Position numbers and translations under genes: made by a program. Below the pieces are notes generated by a model that made no database searches, was not told where the DNA came from, and saw only the letters and a program-made list of their open reading frames with translations. From positions 1,235,501 to 1,299,500 of the forward strand of contig JARFIW010000941.1 in NCBI GenBank assembly GCA_036346225.1: a DNA stretch of 64,000 bases, given 5' to 3'. Below, piece by piece: positions 1-13,500 of this stretch (position 1 is the first letter of the stretch; each line of letters begins with the position of its first letter). This DNA comes from Platerodrilus igneus (Eukaryota; Arthropoda; Insecta; Coleoptera; Lycidae).

Positions 1-199
1 AGAATACTGGATTGTAGGCAACTTTACAAACAAGTATGAATATTAGAAAAACAAACACGGTACTTTATAAAGTACTATAACCTTCTTATATTCTGAGATT
101 ATAATAAATCTATTAAAGTAAAAGTGTATATTAAGGTTCAATGGACTTTTTAAAGTAAAATCTGAGGTTTAAAGGGAGAGATAAATCAAGCAGAAACGT

Positions 200-808
200 G
201 GCGTTTACCATAGGTAAAATGACATGTTTCAAATCATTGGGCTACATCCATACTATTCTTTGAAGTGATGGGTATCGCTTGGCTTACTTGGCTGAATGCG
301 TCTACGATTGTTAAGAAATGTTGGACTTCTATTACCAGAGTGTCTGCGTGTAATTTTTGAAAAGATTTATCGGGTGTTTTGGTTAACATTAAGGGTACTT
401 TTGGGGGTAACCTTGGCTCAACACTGCGCCTAATGCTGCGTTCGATGCGTCGGTTGTTAATATAAATGGTTTCAAAAAATCGGGGTATTCTAATATGGGG
501 TGATTTGTAAAGATACAATTAATTTTCTCTACTGCTTTGATAAATTCTGGGGTGTGTTCGATCTTATTGCCCTTCTTTAAACAATTTGTTAATGGTTTGG
601 TTATTTGTGCGTAACCTTTGATGAATTTTCGGTAATAACCACTGAGTCCTAAAAATCCTTTAATTTCCTTATTAGTTTTGGGTAAGGGGTAATTTAGTAC
701 TGCCTTCATTTTGTCTGGAATTGACATAACTCTTTGTGGGGTTATTATGTGTCCTAAAAATGATACTTCCTTTTGTAAAAAAGCTTCTCCAAGAAACCCT
801 TCTATCAA
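200..808 (-). pseudogene. Gypsy-type pol remnant (RT end joined to integrase)
   Basis: Reading down the minus strand, 808-~410 encodes the C-terminal half of a Gypsy-type reverse transcriptase and the start of RNase H. It shows the thumb motif GFLGLSGYYRKFIKGYA and then TTDASNAALGAVLSQ, the RNase H start. From ~410 to ~230, in another frame, comes integrase-core-like sequence (FLTIVDAFSQVSQAIPITS, as in 17.6/297-type elements). Most of RNase H and the integrase N-terminus are missing at the join, so this is an internally deleted fossil. No LTRs are visible; bases 1-200 show nothing recognisable. Strong for the family, moderate for the exact join. Confidence 0.8.
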
Positions 809-1340
809 TTTATTTAAAACAGTAATTACAATATTAACTTTTTAATATCAAGTGCGTTATATACAGTGACTTGTGGAGATCGAAATAATTCTAAGTTGGC
901 TTTCACTATTTTAAATAAACTAAAATTTACGGTAAGTAGCTGAACTACCAACAATGTTAAAGTTGTGAAGCTCTAGACTGACTGGCCATCTTGGGCTCCT
1001 GAGGGTATTTATGCTATTGCTGCCCCTCACATTGCTTGTGGGAACTGCAAGGCTCATGTCTGCTTATTTCTTTATACAATACAATGCATTACTTCTTATT
1101 AATCTTAATTCTAATAATTGCTGTCTTATAACCTACTGTGACCTGCATCTGCAGTATCATGTTGCGTCTGGAATACAATGTCTGTTTCCGTTCTCACGTC
1201 TGGCTTGTGAACTTTCATTACCTTTTTGTAATGTGTCTTTCAATTTATACATTGTAACAATCTAACTTAAGATTTAATAATTCCATTTAATTATGCATAT
1301 ATATTGATTTGGGGGATATGTAACAAACGCCGTAAGTAAA
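809..1340. other. no recognisable gene
   Basis: AT-rich sequence between two retroelement remnants. An open frame at 1011-1265 has no recognisable domain and I treat it as chance. Confidence 0.5.
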
Positions 1341-1341
1341 A

Positions 1342-2960
1342 ATATAAAAGAGGCGCAAAAGAAAACATCAGTATAGAAAATGTAAAGGAAGTGGTTCGAT
1401 GGTAAGAATATATGGGAAATTTATATGCAGGACGGGAACTAGAAACACTAGAACATGAATCAGACATTGAATACGTTGACTGGGGATATTCTATACTTAG
1501 AGATGAGTTTGAATTAGCATTATAGTACGAAAATTAATAACGCACCGGGTATAGATAAAGTACAAACAGAAACTCTAAAAGCCGCTGGGCTAGCAGTAAC
1601 AGAACGTCTCTTCCAACTTGTAACTTATATGTATGAGACAGGCGAGATACTCAAAGATTTCACACCCAAACCCGTAATGTCTATACCAAAAAAGAGGGGT
1701 TCAGATGGATGTCAAAATTTTCGAACAATAAGTTTGAGGGTACACGTGTCAAAAATATTAACTAGAATTGTACAAAGACAAATGGAAAAACGGACTTACG
1801 AAATACTAGAAGCGGATCAATTAGGGTTTAAGCGAAAAAAGGAAACACGTGAAGCCATTTTAGCTTTAAGGGTGATAATAGAGAAAACACTAAAAAAAGA
1901 ACAAAGTGTATACAGGGTTTGTAGATCTCGAAAAAGCAATCGATAATGTAAAATGGGAAAAATGTTTGAAATATTCAAAAAGATTGGAATGAGTTATAGG
2001 GGAGACGGATAATACATAGCTCATACAAAAGGAAAGCAGCTGTATTAGAATTACAGCATGAACGTAGAGAAGTAAATATTAGGAACCGGGTGAGACAGGG
2101 ATCTGCCCTATTCACGTTAATTTTTAACATGTACATCGAAAAGACAATGAATACTGTCAAATGCAGACAGACATTTGAAATTATTATGCAGGGACAAACG
2201 GTTGATATGCATAGATTTGCTGATGACGTAGCGGTATTAGCACCTAGCAAGGAAGAATTAGTAGCAGCTCTTAATGAAATGGAAACAGTACTAACAGAGG
2301 GATACGGTACAAAAATAAAATTAAAGTACTAGTATGTAAAGGAGGGAGAATAAATCAAACATCAGAATACAAATAGGAAACGAGAACTTACATGAGGTTA
2401 AAGATTTGTGGTACCTCGGAAACCAAATAACGCAGAATGGGAAAGTGCAAAAGATATAAAACAAAGATGAGGCACAAGGCCGTGCTGCATTTAACAAGAA
2501 AAAGCAACTACTTAGTTTAAAGGCAATTAGAGACGAATAAAAGATTGCTGAAGGCATATGTGTGGAGCCCAGTAAGAGAAGCGGACATTAAAAAGATAGA
2601 AGCATTTGAAATGTGGTGCTACAGACGTATGATAAAGATATCGTGGAAAAACAAATATAAGAACAAAAAAGTTCTACGTATGATAGAAGAAGAAAGAAAT
2701 ATGTGGAAAACAAAAAAATTGAAGAGATAGGCTGATAGGTTACATAGTAAGGCATGAGGAAATAGTGCGGAATATATTAGAATACGAGAAAGGAAGAGAT
2801 GTAGAGGTAGACCTAGATTGGTCTATTGCACACAGATAGTGAAGGATGTAGGCTATGGGAATTTCAAGGAAACGTTGGTTAGCTCAGATTAAAAAACATG
2901 AAGGTACGCGTCCAACCAGTACTGGGACCGAAGACTTAATCATGATGAGCCAAAAATTGT
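1342..2960 (+). pseudogene. LINE reverse transcriptase remnant (RTE-like family)
   Basis: Broken reverse transcriptase of a non-LTR retrotransposon. Around 1540-1660 there is an APGIDKVQTETLKAAG-like segment (finger region). At 1629-1946 there are FRTISL and LEADQLGFKRKKETREAI. At 2090-2332 come VRQGSALFTLIFN and the catalytic FADD box (RFADDVAVLA). At 2545-2730 is the C-terminal segment with IEAFEMWCYRRMIKISW, typical of insect endonuclease-RT LINEs. Frameshifts and stops separate the blocks. A second, shorter copy of the same family lies at 35288-35690. The N-terminal endonuclease is absent. Clade is tentative. Confidence 0.85.
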
Positions 2961-5900
2961 AATGATTTATCACACCTTTATATTTTCGCATATAAAGAAT
3001 ATTATATTATCTTAAAATTTCCAAACAATTTATGTTTTGGATTGAAAGCGCAAAGAAACTTGTTTTAACTTCTTTCACCCGTTCAAAAGATGCTTACAAA
3101 AGATTTTATAACATAATTAATCGTAGGGAATTTTTTTATATAGTTAATTTAGGTGTATTACACAGCTTTGTGTAATCCCGTTTTAGAAATTATTCTGTAA
3201 ATTACCTTTTGTGGTTGCGTAGTAACCGTTTTAATAGTATGGGACAGAAAGGTAAATATAACTTTTCTTGGTTCCTTATAGACATATGTTTCTTTCTCCA
3301 CCAAATAGGACGACGAACGAAGAAGGGTCATGGATTACAAGTTGTTGAATACGTGCCCCAAAGCTTCCTGTCTTGACTACCTGTTCGTTTACTACTTGTG
3401 CGAGAGAAGTGCATTATAAGCTATGTGGTAAAGTATTTACACGTCGATTTTTTTCACAAAGTTCTTTTATTGTACTTTATATTATCTGTGTTCTTTGTTT
3501 ACGTTTTTGTTATAGACAAACAACCAACTTCACTACGTAGAATATGGTCTAGAAAAGGTAATACGCAGCCACGCGGCAACCCTGTTGTAAAAAAATATTT
3601 CTCTGTTTTTGATAGCAGCAACTTAGAAAGACAGGTTTGTATTACTTAATTTACATTGTTAATTTGAAACGTAAATTATTTTATTTCGTGTGTAGATTCG
3701 GTGTTACCTAATACACACTCCATGCAGACACGCGATTAACTGCCGTTATTTACTTTTGTTAGTGCTAATAATAAATTGCACTAATTCATAGTTCTAGTAT
3801 TTATAATGCACTAACTATGTATATTTATTATCCAAAGTGCAGCTTTTTCAAATTTAAAAATAAAAATAAGTTGGTTTGAAAATTAAATTTTAACATTATA
3901 TCGCATATGACTTTGACTGCTTGCTTTCTACGCTAGCTTCAAGGTGGAGGATTGCCTAATGTTTTGACTAAACAGTTTTAATTTGTGACTACTTCTAGTA
4001 CAGTGAGTTGTGTATTAACTTGTCTAACCTTTCTGGAAAAATCTACTATTAGTGTTTTAATTATTGGTGATTTTGTTTTCTCTGTGGGGGGTACCTAAAA
4101 GTGAATTGTTGTGGAAAATAACTTTGTAGGATGTTATTTGTCTGAACTGTTTGGTAAATCATTAATGACTTTTACTTAGGCTCCTCTATACCTATTGATA
4201 TCGAAAATCCATACCTCAATCTTAGGACTGAAAATCAATTAAAATTCGTCAAAATTATACCATAACCTAAATTTTAATCAGAGTTTTAAAAACATTTTTT
4301 AACTTGAAGAAGGCGTGTCTAATTAACTTTAAATAGTGTGACTGCTGTTATTAATCCGTTTAATTAATTATTTTTAAGCAGATGTCTGATATTGCTTCTT
4401 ATGAAATTAAGGTTTTTTACCTCCATTTCAAAGAATAAAACGCGTTTAATAAAAATACTACTTGTACATTCTTGCGTTTGGTTTTATCTTGTATATGATA
4501 TTAAATATCGTGAATTATGTACATGTAAAGTCAAGCGAAACCACCTTTGCGCTTTTCAAATTAAACATGAAACCAAACCATCACATATTTAATATAACTA
4601 AAAACTCTTTGCTAAATTAACTCCCAATTTCATTTATATAAGGTATGTACTATAGTGTCTCCATCAATTTATGAATTACAAGATGCTGATGACAAGCATA
4701 AAGGACGATGGATATTGAAGACCGAAAGCTTTTTTTTATTACTAACAATTAGTATTTAATGGTACCTTGGCTTCTAACTTTCTCTGAACATATATTGCCT
4801 TCTCTATCGCTATCTAAATTATTTTTCAAATTATTTTGAAGGTATATTTCAGTTGATTATTTTAACTTTTGTCTAGTTTTATTATCGTAGTGCATGAAAT
4901 TGTTAGGAAGATGATCTGTCTAGGTCTCATCTGAATCCTAGCTTTTTTTAATTATCGACGTGTTGGTATAGGGCTTATTTTATCGCTAACGTTACAGGTG
5001 GTTCCTCAGACCGATGTGTTTTAACATAGACAATCTTTACCCTCTGACCAATCTCTAGAATGCTTATCCTAAAACTCTACTTTTTCCTATCCCTATCTCT
5101 GTTTCATCCTTATTTTTCCTCCGGTGGAAGTGTCTTTGACCCGTGACAACAGGCCGTCACATAAAAGTGGTTCTTTCATATTCCGGACTGCTTGCTATAT
5201 TTTGGCTGTTTGGGCAGAATTTTAGTATCCACCTTTCTTTTATCGCTTTAGCTTAATGTGCCCCTTCTTCTTCTTCTTTTTACATGGTTGTTATAAAGCT
5301 CCACATATACCACCTACTTCTTATATCTTTTCTTTTTTCTATTTTTGGCGTGGAAACCACCGTCTGGCCTTGTATCGCCGCTGTCTTTTGTCGTACTCTA
5401 CGATGAAGCTGTCGGCAGTGCAATTTGTTTATTAAAATGATTATTTCTTACACCAGGCCAGTAAAATATATTTCCTTATTTTTTAGAAGGCCGTAATTCA
5501 CGAATATTTTATCTGTGTATTAAAAAACCTCCTAAATAAATTTTATTGGAAAACCTAACTTCAAAATTTCCACGTGGTGTTTAAAATTCAAGTTACCTGG
5601 TTTAAACCAAATTGCGGTATATTTCGCCCGTTTGTCATTGAGTTAGTCATTTTAAGAATATCTTGTGCTTTTAGAGCATTAATTTAAACCTTTCGAAAGC
5701 TTAAAAATTGCTGATTTAAATTATCTTGCGTTATTTGATTTACAAATAAATAATATAAAAATATCTTTAAATTTATCCTTTATCTACGTAAAGAAGTATA
5801 AATCACTTCCATGCAATTTAATATGTAAAAATTCTTTGGTTGAAAAAAGCTTTCGTGCTTAATTGTGAAAACCCGTTACTTTTCGTTACTTATCTATATC

Positions 5901-7100
5901 GTTTTTCGTGTATTTTTAGTTTAAGAAAGACTTACCTAATATATTTACATATTGCAACACCTAATTCTGACGATTTTCTTCTTGTAATAATACTGAATTC
6001 GGGTTTACTCGTTTAACTAAGAAAAGTTACCAATATTTAACTTTACGTATTTCTTAGAATATTATAAATATGAAACACCTCCACTTAAAGTCAATGGAGC
6101 TTATCTGAGAACTTGAAAGGCCTAATATAGTACCCGCTTTCACGCAAAGTAAACGAGTGTTACAATATTGGGCTACGATTTCGCATAATATAAGCACTTC
6201 TATTGATTTTAACAGAAGCAGTATCGATCCCGACAAACATTTCGAAAAAATAAATGAAACTATAGACGATATAAAGGCTATTGTTAATTCTATCGACCGA
6301 AATCATACAAAATTAAAATTAGTGCGCGTTCAATCTAGGTTAATACACGTATAGCAACATCTTGACCTATTTGCATCCCCTAATCCTGCTGAGTAGTGTT
6401 GACGTGAGTGCTTGGTTCTCGTTCACACCCTCTTTACGTCTTCCCTATTATCGTATCGTCAAGCATCACCAGTAGAAGCACCAGAACCAGTTACAAACCA
6501 TAACAAAGGCAGCAAAGAATCTACTCCCAGAGGACGACTTCCGCGCCTAATTGAAATCACGGAGTAAGTATTTTATGACTTTTATTTACCTAGGGCTCTA
6601 ATGGGATGCGGTTGTATGTTATAAAGTTTCCAAAGATCATATTTTGTAGACGGATTACGAACATCTCTTGTAGGATATTTGCCAGTCTTATTTTATTTAG
6701 TTTAGCTATCTAAAATGTTTACCATTCAATAATATAACGTAAATGAAAATCGAGTTGTACAAAAAGGAGTAACGATTTGAACCTAAACCACCTTACAAAG
6801 TTTGGAAAGTTCCACACGTATGAGTGACAATAACATCGGTCACGCAGTCATTGAGCTATGACTAAATCTTTGCTCGGTTGTAGCGCAGATCGATAACCCG
6901 TTCGCCCAATTTTCTTTTCGTCGACTACAGTGTGTGGACACGCGGAACCCACGTAAATATAAATGGCCCATGGTCTATTAGAATATAAATAACAAAGTCA
7001 CATGGCCTGAAATACATAAGTTTCAATGAAAACATATGCGACATAATTTTGTTACATTTCTAACCTAAACGATATATTATAAAAACACCTCTACATTAAA
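2961..7100. other. long stretch with no supported gene
   Basis: AT-rich with short chance frames. At 6109-6351 a plus-strand frame with a helical, charged segment (KHFEKINETIDDIKAIVN) is followed by a proline/serine-rich read-through to ~6570 and a GTAAGT donor-like site at 6564. It could be a gag or exon relic, but nothing identifies it. Confidence 0.4.
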
Positions 7101-7103
7101 AAA

Positions 7104-7116
7104 TTTATTGTTTATT
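7104..7116 (-). terminator. poly(A) signals of the EB gene
   Basis: Two AATAAA hexamers on the minus strand (TTTATT at 7104-7109 and 7111-7116), 15-27 bp after the stop codon. The 3' UTR is therefore very short if the first one is used. Confidence 0.65.
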
Positions 7117-7130
7117 TTAAAAAGGTTTCA

Positions 7131-7486
7131 CTAAACCCTACACCAATAAAGTACAATTATTATTAACAATAAAATTAATATATTTATAGGTTGTAAACCA
7201 TTTTGACCATCTGGAATAATACAACCATAAGAATTTTGATCACTATCACCTACAGTACATTCACATGTCCCTTCTAAGCATTTAACAGATTCCTGCAGTT
7301 CCGCAAACAAAATGCATTCCTTGTCATTGCGACATCTTTCGCCTAACTTTGCATCAGGCACGCATTCATTTCCATAGTTATGGTGTGCACTTTTGCAAAT
7401 ACATACTTCGTTTTTACAATAGGAATCTCTAAGGTAAGCTGAACATTGTATTGATTCTGTACAATCTTCTCCAACTCTAGCTGCAG
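7131..7486 (-). CDS. EB gene exon 5: last two modules and C-terminal anchor
   Basis: Terminal exon of 356 bp. Modules run from VGEDCTESIQC to YGNECVP and from GERCRNDKEC to GCIIPDG. A hydrophobic stretch and the tail WCRV then end at TAG 7133-7131. The acceptor is a tandem pair (TTTTAG then CTGCAG, 6 bp apart) and both keep the frame. The previous exon is 7.5 kb upstream. Confidence 0.87.
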
Positions 7487-7514
7487 CTAAAACAAAAAGA
7501 AAATTTTAATAATT

Positions 7515-7546
<32 letters not shown>

Positions 7547-10455
7547 TTTAGGTAGCTTTATGTATATATATATATATATACATTGACCTGATAAAAGGTC
7601 ACGTGTGGTCATTGAAACCCAAATTCTACAAATAAAATCCACCAAAATATAAAAGAATCCGGAAATTCATGGTTACGCCCTGTATATACAAGCGTACTTT
7701 TATTCATTAAAGTGCCAAGTAAAAATTCAATTGCGCGTGTACAAATAATCACCCTGTATGATCTAGGCGCATTGAAAATACATAGCAAATAATGTAAGCA
7801 GCATAATAAAAATAATTAATCCTTAAGATACTTGAAAACGCATTAAATCGAATGCAAATTGATTCTTTTAAGATAAATACAAAAACTATTCGTTTGTGCA
7901 CTTTCCGTGCATAGAAATAAATAATTTCGTGTACTTGAAACCCCAATTCAAGTCTTAGTTTTAGGTATTAAAACACGTTTTGCCGTAAAAGCAAATATTT
8001 GCTATAAGTACAACCTTTTGCATTAAAAAGCAATTAAGTTTAAATTAATTCCCCCATGGATTATATAAATTTATTTTAAATAAGGAATTTTCTAGAATAG
8101 ACGAGATTAAGGAAGAAGTTCTGGGAGAATACATCAATTTCGTGTAAAATAAACGTTTAATTCAAAAAGCGGCTCAAACATTAAAAAAACTCATAAAATC
8201 CGTAAAATAATCGATTATCTTTCGTATTAGTGTGCGACGCCACAATAATCGTATGTGTGTTAGAAGAGGACAAACCGTGCACGTCACTATAACTGGAACG
8301 AGATTACGAGGTAATAAAACGCGGCGACTTTAGACGCTAATGAGTTTTTTGGGAAACCTTGCATCATAATGTTCCTTAATATTTTACTACATTCTGGAAA
8401 TAGATAATTTGCATATATAAAGAAGCGTTTATTAAATAATTGATTCGATTCTTAAATTCGATCGCGAAATGTTATTTTGATTTAAGTCGCGAGCTGTTGC
8501 TTTGCGAAGATGATATTTGAAGTATGCAGTAAGCATACTGTAATTTAATAATTACGATGGTACAACGAATATAGAAGTTATTTTAAATGCAAATTACATA
8601 AAAAATGGAATTTATGAAATTGCAATGAAGAGGGAATATTCTTCAACATAACGCTATCTTAAAAATTTTATTAAATAATTGAAAGGAAGATTTAAGCATA
8701 ATGTACTTTGGTAACTACTGTTTGAAATGAGGATTTTAAATATGGAAAATCTTGTAAGCTGATTTGACGTCAAAATAGGAAGATATTTAATTACGAGGAG
8801 CGTTTTTATGGATTTTCCAAGTATTTTTGATAAAATGTTTTTGATTTGCTGTAATTGGCATAGAATAGCACTAGCTTTACGCATTTAGCATAAAAAACTA
8901 CAATCTTGTTGAAGAAATCCCAATTCTAACCTTAATAGGTGTATTAAAAGCATCTTTTGATGTTAAAATCAAATATGCCTATAAAATGCAACCCCTTTTG
9001 CACTAAAAAGCAATTAAAGTTTAAATTAATTACAGAAATTTATTTTAAATAAAGAATTTTCTAGAATGTTAGGAATATATAGAGCTGAGTCATTAGTATT
9101 TAAAACTACCTAAATATCTAATGAAACATTCCTTGCGAGAAACGGCCAAAACACGAAAAACCCACAAAATCCAAGAAATATCCGATAAAACTGATTATCT
9201 TTCGCATTAGTATGCGACGCCACAATAATCGTATATGTGTTAAACAACGACAAACAGTCCACGTCACGAATAAATGGAACGAGATTACAAGATGGTAAAC
9301 GCCACGATTTTAAACGCTGAGTTTTTCTGTGAAACCTCAAATTCATAATGTTCCATACTATTTTACAACCTTCTGGATATAGATAATTTGAGTATATAAT
9401 GAAACGTTTATTAAAAACAGGAATTTATTTGAATAAATTCGATCGCGAAATGTTATTTTGATTTTTAAGTCCGGAGCTGTTGCTTTGCGAAGATAAAGTT
9501 TGAAGTATGCAGTAAGCACACTGTAATTTAATAATTACAATTTTACAATGAATATAGAAATGATGTTTTAAACGTAACTTACACAAAAATTTAATTTTCT
9601 CGTATTGTACTGCATAGAGTAATTGAACTCGCGTTATCTTATCTTGGTTCCACTTTACGACTCTTTAATTGTCGGGGGTCTTTTGTATGGGCAATAATTC
9701 ATTAATTAGCTACTTATATGATATTTCTTAGTATTTCATGACGAATTTATCTTTATTAATAATCGCCAAGATTCTAGATCAATATTTAAAACTCAGTGTT
9801 ATTTGATATTATACACACACGGAAAAATAATTAAAGTAAGCATTTGCTTTCTTCATGGTTGATTTATATACTAATTACATAATTAATTAAAGTTTCAATT
9901 GCTTGCTTAACGGTTTTGCAAATACAAAAGATTTGTATCTTAATAATTGTAAAAAGCAATTAGTTTTGTGGTTATAAAACATATTATAACGCATATTTTA
10001 CTCAGAGAAAATTTATTTCGTATTTTAATTAATGAAGGTTGCACTAGCTTTGTACTTTTGCGATAAATAAAGCAAATACCTTATACACGATAGGTGTATT
10101 TTTGATGAAAAATGAATGGCTTTTTGTATTTACACTTTTGTAATAACGCGAATAAAATGATGGCCTTGTATTTGTATCTTCAAATAAAACTTAGTTGTAA
10201 ATAACTATTTATATACACGGAAATAAATTAATTAAATAAAATTGGGGTTCCAAGTTTACGTTGCTTACCCATTCTATAATAAATACAGAGAACCCGGGAT
10301 TTTATTACATAATAAAATATGCTTATTTTTATATAGGGTAGCAATATTAAATATTCGGAAACTTCAATGTTTCCGTTTTCCTTCTATTTGGTAGAGTTAT
10401 ATTTATAGAACTTTGGTTTCCATAACCTCTGGTGACCTCTTTATCACATCAATAT

Positions 10456-10521
<66 letters not shown>

Positions 10522-13500
10522 TACTGTAGCTTGAAGAAGTCGACGTTTGACATCAATAAAAGTGCTGTGAAATGAAGTGATTCTAAATGAGCCTGAGGTT
10601 TGGCGTCGATAAAAGTGTTACAGATTGATATGGTCCGACGTTGAGCGTCAGTAAAAGTGCTGTGGGCTGAAGTGGTCCGCTGTTGGGAGCCACTAAAAGT
10701 TGAATATTTTAAATTTGCAGGTTGTCCAATTATTTTTGGCTCTCTCTCTATTTAAATAAAACCATTAGAATCATACATCAGTTTTATAATGATACAAAAT
10801 ATTCTTTTAGAGACAATATTTCAATTATTAATTACTATATCCACAATAGATTTTCTCTTATAAACAATATTTAAAATATAAAATCTTGGAAAAACAACAT
10901 TCTCTCGGCACAAACCTTAAATATTAAAAAGAGAGCCCAAAACTGCCGCAATAGTTTTGCCTTACGAACAAAATTTTTAATTTAACATAAAAAATAACTT
11001 CTGGATGATCACTTACTTAAACTAAAAATATAGTCCGGGAATCTCTCTTTTATAGTTAGAATGAGCACTCAGAAATCTTAATTTCTTCATCTTTATTAAC
11101 AAATAACTCCCTAATTAAATGTTAATGTGTACAAAATTTATCAAGATGTTCTATAATTCAATATTCATCTCTATAAAGTTGCACTTAAACATATCTGATC
11201 AGTTAGGTTTAATTGTTTCTTTATATACTGGCGAAGAGACCATACCGTAGGTTGTTAACTTATTTTAATCAAATTATCGACTTGTACATACAACGCTCAT
11301 ACAAAGACACAAAACAATCTTATAATACAATTTAACTAATCAATAGATATGTCATTTTAGAAATTTTAAATAACATAATTTTATTTTTTTACCGTGAAAA
11401 TCTACTTGTTATTGCCTTTTTCCAGATCGTAATTATCAATTAAAGCTCCAAAATCACTCAAATCGTTTTACAAAATAGGCCATTCCATGCAAATTGCTCC
11501 ATTTAAGGTGTATCAACCATTTTTATTACATATGTTTTATTCCTTTTCAGAAGACTCTTACGGTAGTCTCAATTAATTTTTAATTCTTTACTTCCATTTT
11601 TAAAACCATTGTAATTACTTCAAATAATCTACTCCCTTATGAGTAGCAATAAATTTTAACGCAGTCTATTTCAAAGTACTCAATTGAGTACTTGAATTTT
11701 CTCAAGTTTACGGCGTTGCATGTTTACGAGATGATGCTATATGACAAACACTGCGTGAGTAAACATGTATCTGAATATTTCATACAAATGTTAAACAAGG
11801 AGTGTTGTGCCAGGTAGCAAATGATGTAGAATAGCAAGACGTGGCAAGGTGCATCAAAATGAGTCAATCGTCTAATGACAGAAAAAGAAAAGAAATGGAT
11901 TTTAAATCAAGTACGACGAGAAATAAAGTGCCATTAACCTTTTAGAATTAGTTTGCTAAACTCGTGAGATTTCTGTTAAGCGCCAAAAACCTTGTCAGGA
12001 AATAGATATATTAAAAATTTGGTTACTGGAAGTAAAAGAATTAATACAAAAAGAAACCACTAAGAATATTCAGAATCTTAGTAAATAGGAAAACTGTGAG
12101 TGATAAAAGGAGAATAGCAATTCAATAGATGCGTTATAAGAGTTTGGTGATTTTCTTTAAACTTGTGCCTCAGCGGTCGCTTCTTATCCTTGTTTAACTC
12201 AAGTTGTTCTGTTAGTGTGCACGAAATCTAAAGTAGCACCATGTAATAAAATTCACTACGGGTAAAATAATAGATAAGTTATAAATTTAGATTTGCTCCG
12301 AAGGGACGGAGATCCGTAACAATTTAAGAATACTTCGGCTAATTGCAGTGATGCAGGAGTGAGTTCCTATGAAAGAAATTATAAAAATAGTAGAACTAGA
12401 AAAATTCCAAATAAAAAATATTAAAATGACGGCAATATAAACAAACTACATTATACTAATCACATACCCTGAAAAACTTTTTCGACTGTCACAATGAAAA
12501 ATGCCAAACTGTCTGTCATAGCAATCCCTATAATATCCCTTCGCGAAAGACGATTATTTAGTGTAGGTCTCCCTTGCTTCGGGTTCCTATATTTATTACA
12601 TTATATTGCATCTTTCTCTAAAATATCTTAAAACACTTATTAAGTTTTGTCATAATTATATAAAATTGTAAAATAGAATGTCTGTGTCAAATACCTATAC
12701 TTAAACATTAAATAATTGTAATATAAATATAAATGTAATCATAGACCTGGTTGCATTATCTCACTCTGACCAGATGTTACTAGAACAAAATCCTCAAACG
12801 TAAATATTAAATTATATCCATCAATAATACTATCACTCCAATTTTTCTGTTTCTGATATTAAATTATATGACATTTTAAATCCCAATTTCTGGAAACTTT
12901 ATAAATAACATAGAAAACAATTAAATACTAATTTTTCCTATTATTAATTCATTGTCCATTCAAAATACTAACGTTCCATGCTTCAAATAATAAATTCTAG
13001 CAGTAAAATTTACATTTAAAAGTTCTATACGTACATATTTATTAATATTTCAAAATGCTCCAAAATATTCCAACTTCCTTGCACGACAATACTATGCTTA
13101 AATTTAGCCAACACTAATTCCGTCGATAATTCGTAATTCAACAAAATAAGTAAACCTTCGTGTTTGCTTTATTTCTTACTACATGAATACCAACCGTAAA
13201 TTTACATATACATTATATTAAAAAGTAATATAAAAATTCATAATATTACTCACTGTTTAAATTCTAGTTTTCAAAACTTTCAGGTTGTACAGAGATCTCC
13301 AGCAGTTTAAATTTTGTTCTTCTAGCTAACAGGACTTTTTTAACTAACACAGCTTCCTTATCCCAGCATAACACAAAATTCCACATTAATAGAGAGGTGA
13401 ACGCTTTAGGGCCATAACACCTTTAACCGGTTGTAACCACGATAATTCCACAAATATTTGAATTGGAAGTACCCTACCCGTGCAAGCGTAAGTTAAAAAA

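Noticed and set aside
1011..1265. 84-codon plus-strand frame
   Set aside because: Cysteine/leucine-rich with no domain, splice or neighbour support; chance in AT-rich DNA.
3398..3649. 83-codon plus-strand frame with a hydrophobic segment
   Set aside because: No family resemblance and no supporting splice sites.
6157..6354. 65-codon frame with a helical charged segment
   Set aside because: Considered as a BEL-type gag relic or an exon; no diagnostic motif, and stops on both sides.
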